From: Pseudanabaena mucicola FACHB-723
GTDB lineage: Bacteria; Cyanobacteriota; Cyanobacteriia; Pseudanabaenales; Pseudanabaenaceae
Length of the DNA: 64,000 nt
Direction: 5' to 3'
NCBI RefSeq assembly: GCF_014696385.1
Contig: NZ_JACJQB010000004.1
Location: 1-64,000, forward strand
Both the position numbers and the translations under genes were made by a program. Below, piece after piece: positions 59,012 through 64,000 of this stretch (within the stretch, counting starts at the first letter, position 1; every line of letters begins with the position of its first letter). Below the pieces are notes generated by a model, which was not told the origin of the DNA, searched no databases, and saw nothing but the letters and a program-made list of their open reading frames with translations.

Positions 59012-59299
59012 ATGACCACTTTAGCGAATATCCTCAGTTACATTTGTATTTTTGGTGGATTAATATTCTGGTTTTGGGGAACTTCGGCTTTACTAACGAA
59101 GCGATCGGTGCTTTTTAAACTGCACAGCCTTTCGGTATCTGACACCATTGGCTCGATCTCGATTGTATTTGGTTTAGTCTTACTCCGCCCCAAGGAATTG
59201 CCATTACTGATTCTTGCAATTATTTCCTTAGCTCTATGGAATACGATGCTGTGCTATGTGCTGGCATACTGTTCCAGCAGTACGGCTAAAAAGAAATAG
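59012..59299 (+). CDS. mrpG: Mrp Na+/H+ antiporter subunit G
   Basis: A 95-aa three-helix membrane protein. The conserved region includes KLHSLSVSDTIGSISIVFGLVL, where MrpG usually has RLHA..ADTLG. It starts 3 bp after mrpF. The following gene is 75 bp downstream. Confidence 0.85.
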   Translation: MTTLANILSYICIFGGLIFWFWGTSALLTKRSVLFKLHSLSVSDTIGSISIVFGLVLLRPKELPLLILAIISLALWNTMLCYVLAYCSSSTAKKK

Positions 59300-59374
59300 A
59301 TTCGTTGCGTTGCATTCACACATCCCAAAAACAATTAAGCATTCCCCAAGATTAGAACAGTATTAAAACAGTAA

Positions 59375-60052
59375 ATGATTAGTAATTACGATGGTTATGT
59401 CTATGCGATCGCAGTGCTGTTACCAATATCAGCATCAATGTTGGTATTCCAAACTAATCCCTACAAAGCTCTAGTCATTCGCGGCATTTTAGGAGCAGTA
59501 TCGGCGTTAGTCTATACGATTTTAGGTGCGGCGGATGTGGCGCTGACTGAGGCACTAGTCGGAGCTTTTTTAGCAACAATGCTCCAAGCAGTGGCGGTAC
59601 GTTCCTCTTTAGTTTTGCGTTTGGGTGTGGTTGAGGAGATGGCGATCGCTCATGATTTAGAAGAAGAATTAAATAAGCTCTATCTTCCCTTTGGGCAATT
59701 AGGGCAAAAAGAATTACAACAACCTGAGCAGTTTGATGAACATGCAGTTATAGATAAGGATAATAAAATAGCTCACGATCATATTTCTATATCTAATTTT
59801 GAGAAATTGATCGATGTCCTCAAGAATACTTTCAGTAAATACTATATGCGAGTTGAATTAGTTCCCTATGAGAACGAAGCAGCCTTAGAACAAGCACTAA
59901 TTGATAAACTTGTACATGCCACTTTGCATGATGCTGAGCCTCAAGAAGTTAATCAAGCCAGATTTTATCAAATCAAAATCCGTTTGCATCGGCTTTATGA
60001 GATTATGCAAGCGAATCCAGATTTGGCTAATGTTCAATTAATTCACATCTAG
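59375..60052 (+). CDS. MrpA-like short subunit (DUF4040/MbhD domain) with cytosolic extension
   Basis: A 225-aa protein. Residues about 1-85 are three membrane helices with the DUF4040/MbhD motif (VYTILGAADVALTEALVGAFLATML in pieces), equal to the C-terminal end of large MrpA. Residues about 90-225 are a soluble, charged extension with no recognisable domain (SNFEKLIDVLKNTF ... NQARFYQIKIRLHRLYEIM). No full-length NuoL-like MrpA is present in the operon, so this short form takes its place, as seen in other cyanobacteria. Confidence 0.8.
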   Translation: MISNYDGYVYAIAVLLPISASMLVFQTNPYKALVIRGILGAVSALVYTILGAADVALTEALVGAFLATMLQAVAVRSSLVLRLGVVEEMAIAHDLEEELNKLYLPFGQLGQKELQQPEQFDEHAVIDKDNKIAHDHISISNFEKLIDVLKNTFSKYYMRVELVPYENEAALEQALIDKLVHATLHDAEPQEVNQARFYQIKIRLHRLYEIMQANPDLANVQLIHI

Positions 60053-60109
60053 CAATTAGTTTTGGGATAACTCTAAACTTCTACCATCTTAACTACTCCC
60101 CCAAGAACA

Positions 60110-60769
60110 ATGAAATGGATTTATATAATCGCGGGAATTGCTTTTTTTATAAAAATGCTATTTTTGCCCAACCCTGCGCCTAGTTTGCCTTTCTCGATTG
60201 TCGAGGCGATCGCCCAAGATAGTGGCGTAAGTAATGTCGTATCAGGCATCATTTTTCGCAATCGCCTTTACGACACTATTTTTGAAGTAATTGTCTTTAC
60301 GATCGCAATTATGGGGGCAAACTTTTTGCTTGCCAATGAGAAACCCTTTACGAGAATTTACCAATTTACCGATCAAACTTCGATAGTCCTTGCTCAATTG
60401 GGAGCAACTATTGCGGCATTGGTAGCGATCGAGTTAGCAATTCGTGGACATCTCAGTCCTGGAGGAGGCTTTGCCGCAGGTGTCGCAGGTGGAACGGCGA
60501 TCGGCTTGATTGCGATTACTTCCTCTCCAGAAAGACTTCAGAACCTATATAAGCGATGGCACGCCGCAACTTGGGAGAAGATATCGGTTCTAATTTTTAT
60601 TGTTTTATCAGTGATCACACTTTCTGGGCTAGAACTACCCTATGGTCAAATGGGAGAGCTAATTAGTGGTGGCATCATCCCAATTCTGAATATTCTTGTT
60701 GCGATTAAGGTAGCACTAGGCTCATGGTCAGTTGTTTTAGTCTTCATTCGCTATCGTGGCTTGCTATAG
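60110..60769 (+). CDS. mrpB: Mrp Na+/H+ antiporter subunit B (MnhB domain)
   Basis: A 219-aa membrane protein. A short N-terminal part with one helix and SGIIFRNRLYDTIFEVIVFTIAI precedes the MnhB domain. Its hallmark is ELAIRGHLSPGGGFAAGVAGGTA. Further helices lie at about 160-180 and 185-210. It is last in the mrpC-D-E-F-G-A'-B operon, an order typical of cyanobacteria with A and B at the end. Confidence 0.88.
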   Translation: MKWIYIIAGIAFFIKMLFLPNPAPSLPFSIVEAIAQDSGVSNVVSGIIFRNRLYDTIFEVIVFTIAIMGANFLLANEKPFTRIYQFTDQTSIVLAQLGATIAALVAIELAIRGHLSPGGGFAAGVAGGTAIGLIAITSSPERLQNLYKRWHAATWEKISVLIFIVLSVITLSGLELPYGQMGELISGGIIPILNILVAIKVALGSWSVVLVFIRYRGLL

Positions 60770-60840
60770 CACTTCATGCTGCTGGGGTAATTCTGAGATA
60801 AGATATTCTTAATTATTTAATTAACATTTTCAAAATATTT

Positions 60841-61377
60841 GTGAAAGCTTGGAAACTTATTGCTCCTGACCTTGTTTTGTCAGCGCCAATTTACACGATC
60901 ACGCCGCAACTCATGGAAACCCATGGATTACGCGGCTTGATTTTAGACGTGGATAATACATTGATTGGTGATGATGAAGCCGATGCGTCGGAAGAAATTT
61001 GTCGTTGGGTAGAGCTAATGCGATCGCAATATCCCATCTGGCTAGCTAGTAATAATTTTAGCGATCGCCGTATTCAAAAAGTTGCCGAAAGTCTCAATCT
61101 TCCCTATCGCAGTCGTGCGGGTAAACCGTCACGTCGGGTAGTCCGTCAAGTTCTCGAAGCAATGGAACTGCCTGCGGCACAGGTGGCAATGGTGGGCGAT
61201 CGTCTATTTACCGATACGATTGTGGGTAATCGGTTAGGACTATTTACAATTTTGGTACAGCCTCCTTGCGAAGAATTAGTATTCAAGCCATCGCTTGCCA
61301 CTATGTTTAAGGCGCGATCGAGCTTTCTCCGTAATTGGGAAATCTGGATTGCTCGGAAATCGGGTGTAAAAATTTAA
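60841..61377 (+). CDS. YqeG family HAD-IIIA phosphatase
   Basis: A 178-aa HAD-superfamily protein. The catalytic aspartates are D36 and D38 (LILDVDNTL), motif II is in LASNNF, and motif III/IV residues are K (RAGKPSRR) and [15 protein letters not shown]. Related bacterial YqeG proteins and mitochondrial PTPMT-like/GEP4 enzymes dephosphorylate phosphatidylglycerophosphate. A role in phosphatidylglycerol synthesis, essential in thylakoids, is plausible but inferred. GTG start at 60841. Its stop overlaps the convergent UPF0182 stop by 4 bp. Confidence 0.87.
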   Translation: MKAWKLIAPDLVLSAPIYTITPQLMETHGLRGLILDVDNTLIGDDEADASEEICRWVELMRSQYPIWLASNNFSDRRIQKVAESLNLPYRSRAGKPSRRVVRQVLEAMELPAAQVAMVGDRLFTDTIVGNRLGLFTILVQPPCEELVFKPSLATMFKARSSFLRNWEIWIARKSGVKI

Positions 61378-64000
61378 GGCTGTGGCTCTGTCACTGGAGC
61401 TTCGACAGGACGAATAATTGGTGGAGTGATGTCTGGTTCTGGTTTGAAGATCGCCGCGATCGCCTGTTGTAAAGTTTGCGCCATCACAATCCGATTTTCG
61501 TAAGCGACAATCACGCGGACTAGGGTCGGTAATTTGTTTTGGGTTGATTCTAAATACAGTGGTTCTACATATAAGAGCGATTGTTCAATGGGAATGATTA
61601 ATAGATTGCCTTGAATTACCCGTGAACCTTGACGATTCCAGAGAGAAATTTGTTGAGAAATAACGGGATCTTGATTGATGCGGGCTTCGATTTGTTCTGG
61701 ACCATAAACGAGTATTTGCTTCGGAAAAGTGTAGAGCAGTAACTTTCCATAGTTCTCTCCATCGGAACGAGCCGCTAACCAAGCTACTAAATTTGTACGT
61801 TCTTTGGGAGTAAACGGTAATAGGAGAATGAATTCTTCAAAGGGAACTTCAGGCAGACTCGTAATCAGATAATATGGATCAACGAGGCGAGGTTTATCGC
61901 CATAGACTTCATTGGGGATTTGCCATTGATCTTCACGGTTATAGAACACTTGCGCGTCAGTCATGTGATAGGTCATCAAGCGTTCTGATTGAATGGAGAA
62001 AAAATCGGCAGGATAGCGAAGGTGCTGGCGCAGAGTTGCAGGCATAGCGCTCAGAGGTTTTAATAAATCAGGAAAAATCTTTGACCATGTGCGAATCATT
62101 GGGTCACTGGGGTCGGCAATATAGAAGTCCACTTTGCCGTGATAGGCATCGATTACCACCTTGACGGAATTGCGAATGTAATTAATACCTTCTTTGCCAA
62201 TATCGGAGTATGGATAGCGATCGCTAGTGGTGTAGGCATCAACGATCCAATAGAGATTACTGGGATCTTCTGTATTGCTTTTGGTACGGGCGGCAACGAT
62301 GTAGGGGTCGCTGTCATATCGTAAAAATGGGGCGATTGCTTTAATTCGCTGCATGATGTTGCGGCGAAACAGTAACTTAGTTTCGGGCAGAAATTCAGGG
62401 GTGACTACCATGCGCCAATCGTTGAGATATTTAGCAAATAAAATCCTGCGCCAAAAGGAATTGAGGGCAATGCCACCGCGTCCATCGTAAATGTTGTACA
62501 CATTGTCATTGTCGCTGGGATAGTCTAGTTCCTTAACTTTTGTGGCAGTCATCACATAGGTATCGGTATTTTCACCGTAATAGATGCGGGGCTGACCAAT
62601 GGGGATACTATTCCGCACGGCTGGGCTAGATGTGGTGAGGGGAGTACCTTGAGTAACGCCGATATCTTTGATGAAGTATTCTGGCAAACCTCCTGCCCCA
62701 ACCCGATTGACAGGGCTGAGGGTAAAGCCATAGCCATGGGTATAGATCAAATGCTGGTTTACCCAAGTTTGGGCTTCTTGGGGAACGGCGGTATAGTCTA
62801 ATTCTCTGGCAGCGATGAGTACCTGCTGTTGGCTAGTTTTGCTATTTGTGGGACTAGAGTTTTGTTCACTGATCGTATAGCGATCGATATCGGCATCGGG
62901 GAAGCTGTAGTAGAGGCGAATTTGCTGAAGTTGACGATTGGTGGCGAGGAGTGGTTGTTGATCCCAAAGGCGAATATTGCGAACGGTGAGATCATTATCT
63001 TGAATTGACTTTTCGGTTAATTTACCCTGTGGGTTAAATACCTGTGAATTAATGCTTTCGAGTCCAAAGGCTTCGCGGGTAAGGGCGATCGTACGCTGGA
63101 TATAGGGTTGTTCACGGGCAAGTTCATTGGGCTGCACAATCAGAGATTGCACGGCGATCGGTAAGCCGATACCGAGACCAATTGCCATGGTTAGATATAT
63201 GGATAAAGCGGCAACTACAGGCTTGCGACTAACGGGTTGACGGTGAAATTTGATCCAGCGCAAAATTAAGTAAATTGCGATCGCAAAGGCTAAAAAACTC
63301 AGCCCTGTATATACGGGCAACTGCACCACCGTATCGGTATAGCTTGCGCCATAGGAAACGCCGCGTGGTGAATATAAAAGCTCATAGCGATTGAGCCAAT
63401 AGCTAAATCCAATGACCAGCATCATCACGCCACCCATGCCATAGAGATGACGCTGTTGATCGTGGGAGATGCCGATAAACTTGCCTTCGCTGAGGCTACT
63501 GCCCGATAGGAGATAGGTTAAAAGTACGGCAATAAAACCGTATAGACCAATACTAACTAGACCAAATTCCAGAATTTCTAGGGTGGGTAAATTGAAAATA
63601 TAAAAGCCAATGTCTTGATTAAAAACTGGCTCGGTGCGCTCAAAACTGGTGGGTTGAAAGTAGGGGATAATCCGCGTCCATTGTCGAGAAATCACCCATG
63701 CAGTTGAGCCACTGATCAAAACTGCGATCGCTTTTAAAAGAACCTTGGGATAGATAAGGATGCCAATTGCCACCACCAAAGTACCAATCGCAGCACGACT
63801 ATCTTTGCTAATCTGGGCTAACAATTGGGCAATAGTTTCGGGGCGAAATAGAAACGGGGCAATCAGTGGGGTACTGGACTGGCTGGTTACAGGTCGCCAT
63901 TGGGTAATCGCCACCTGTCCATAATGAATCAGCAGTAAACAGGTGAGTAAAGCTAAGCCCAACGTGAGGGGCAATAACCAACGTAAGCGTAGGGATGTGG
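61374..64000 (-). CDS. UPF0182 family membrane protein (5' end beyond the window)
   Basis: At least 866 residues, still open at base 64000 (the upstream codons read SLRLRWLLP), so the true start is outside. The N-terminal third has about seven hydrophobic helices, with [16 protein letters not shown] between them. The large extracytoplasmic part has UPF0182 signatures ([33 protein letters not shown] in pieces; [25 protein letters not shown] in pieces; [16 protein letters not shown]). The proline-rich end reads [11 protein letters not shown]. Function of the family is unknown. Confidence 0.9.
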   Translation of the reverse strand, partial: TSLRLRWLLPLTLGLALLTCLLLIHYGQVAITQWRPVTSQSSTPLIAPFLFRPETIAQLLAQISKDSRAAIGTLVVAIGILIYPKVLLKAIAVLISGSTAWVISRQWTRIIPYFQPTSFERTEPVFNQDIGFYIFNLPTLEILEFGLVSIGLYGFIAVLLTYLLSGSSLSEGKFIGISHDQQRHLYGMGGVMMLVIGFSYWLNRYELLYSPRGVSYGASYTDTVVQLPVYTGLSFLAFAIAIYLILRWIKFHRQPVSRKPVVAALSIYLTMAIGLGIGLPIAVQSLIVQPNELAREQPYIQRTIALTREAFGLESINSQVFNPQGKLTEKSIQDNDLTVRNIRLWDQQPLLATNRQLQQIRLYYSFPDADIDRYTISEQNSSPTNSKTSQQQVLIAARELDYTAVPQEAQTWVNQHLIYTHGYGFTLSPVNRVGAGGLPEYFIKDIGVTQGTPLTTSSPAVRNSIPIGQPRIYYGENTDTYVMTATKVKELDYPSDNDNVYNIYDGRGGIALNSFWRRILFAKYLNDWRMVVTPEFLPETKLLFRRNIMQRIKAIAPFLRYDSDPYIVAARTKSNTEDPSNLYWIVDAYTTSDRYPYSDIGKEGINYIRNSVKVVIDAYHGKVDFYIADPSDPMIRTWSKIFPDLLKPLSAMPATLRQHLRYPADFFSIQSERLMTYHMTDAQVFYNREDQWQIPNEVYGDKPRLVDPYYLITSLPEVPFEEFILLLPFTPKERTNLVAWLAARSDGENYGKLLLYTFPKQILVYGPEQIEARINQDPVISQQISLWNRQGSRVIQGNLLIIPIEQSLLYVEPLYLESTQNKLPTLVRVIVAYENRIVMAQTLQQAIAAIFKPEPDITPPIIRPVEAPVTEPQP

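Overview
The window is chromosomal DNA from an oxygenic cyanobacterium. It encodes cytochrome f and the Rieske protein (petA, petC), photosystem II PsbZ, a CpcT/CpeT-type bilin lyase, a cyanobacterial nirA-nrt-narB nitrate operon, LL-DAP aminotransferase, cyanobacterial-type RNase E and several small cyanobacteria-only families (DUF3134, DUF3727, the small Trp-rich family). The HIP1 octamer GCGATCGC recurs throughout. A filamentous Pseudanabaena-like genome is my best guess, but this is inference and I did not identify the species.

Layout. 1-930: the edge of an IS5-type transposase, a small membrane protein and tRNA-Arg(CCG). 1.1-6.4 kb: class III nucleotide cyclase, ftsX/ftsE, a response regulator, a pentapeptide protein and tcdA. 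6.7-10.8 kb: the three subunits of dark-operative protochlorophyllide reductase, which look like the BchN/BchB/BchL of purple bacteria rather than cyanobacterial ChlN/ChlB/ChlL. 10.9-15.5 kb: sulfurtransferase, gpsA, a bifunctional-nuclease-domain protein, RodZ-like protein and a pseudouridine synthase. 15.7-25.0 kb: nitrate assimilation operon nirA-nrtA-nrtB-nrtD-nrtC-narB behind an NtcA box. 25.0-31.7 kb: a half-size GDT1 pair, FHA-TPR protein, HtrA protease, anti-sigma/SigG, a 53-aa membrane protein, an Rrf2 regulator, ribH and psbZ. 31.8-38 kb: tandem histidine phosphatase (apparently with a CTG start), RNase E with a long leader, and a Ser/Thr kinase. 38.2-46.8 kb: petC-petA, tRNA-Thr(TGT), a J-protein, dnaK, rsmH, dapL and lpdA. 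46.8-49.0 kb: an AT-rich accessory patch with a HEPN-like protein and a DUF29 protein. 49.0-56.4 kb: bilin lyase, YbaB, small cyanobacterial proteins, a Pta-like regulator, folP, bcp, KDPG aldolase, ruvX, DUF3727 and mltG. 56.5-60.8 kb: Mrp-type Na+/H+ antiporter operon. 60.8-64.0 kb: YqeG phosphatase and a UPF0182 membrane protein that runs off the end.

How they work together. The nitrate operon takes nitrate from ABC uptake to ammonium. The DPOR genes allow chlorophyll synthesis in the dark or at low oxygen. petC/petA, psbZ and cpcT serve photosynthetic electron transport and light harvesting. sigG with its anti-sigma factor, htrA and the J-protein/dnaK pair form envelope and protein-quality modules. 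Many gene ends carry near-perfect hairpins with 15-26 bp arms, several of which serve convergent genes.

The most notable observations are the purple-bacterial-type DPOR cluster, the non-canonical start of the histidine phosphatase, and a leader upstream of dnaK with three CTAATC and three GATTA elements that could pair in alternative ways.
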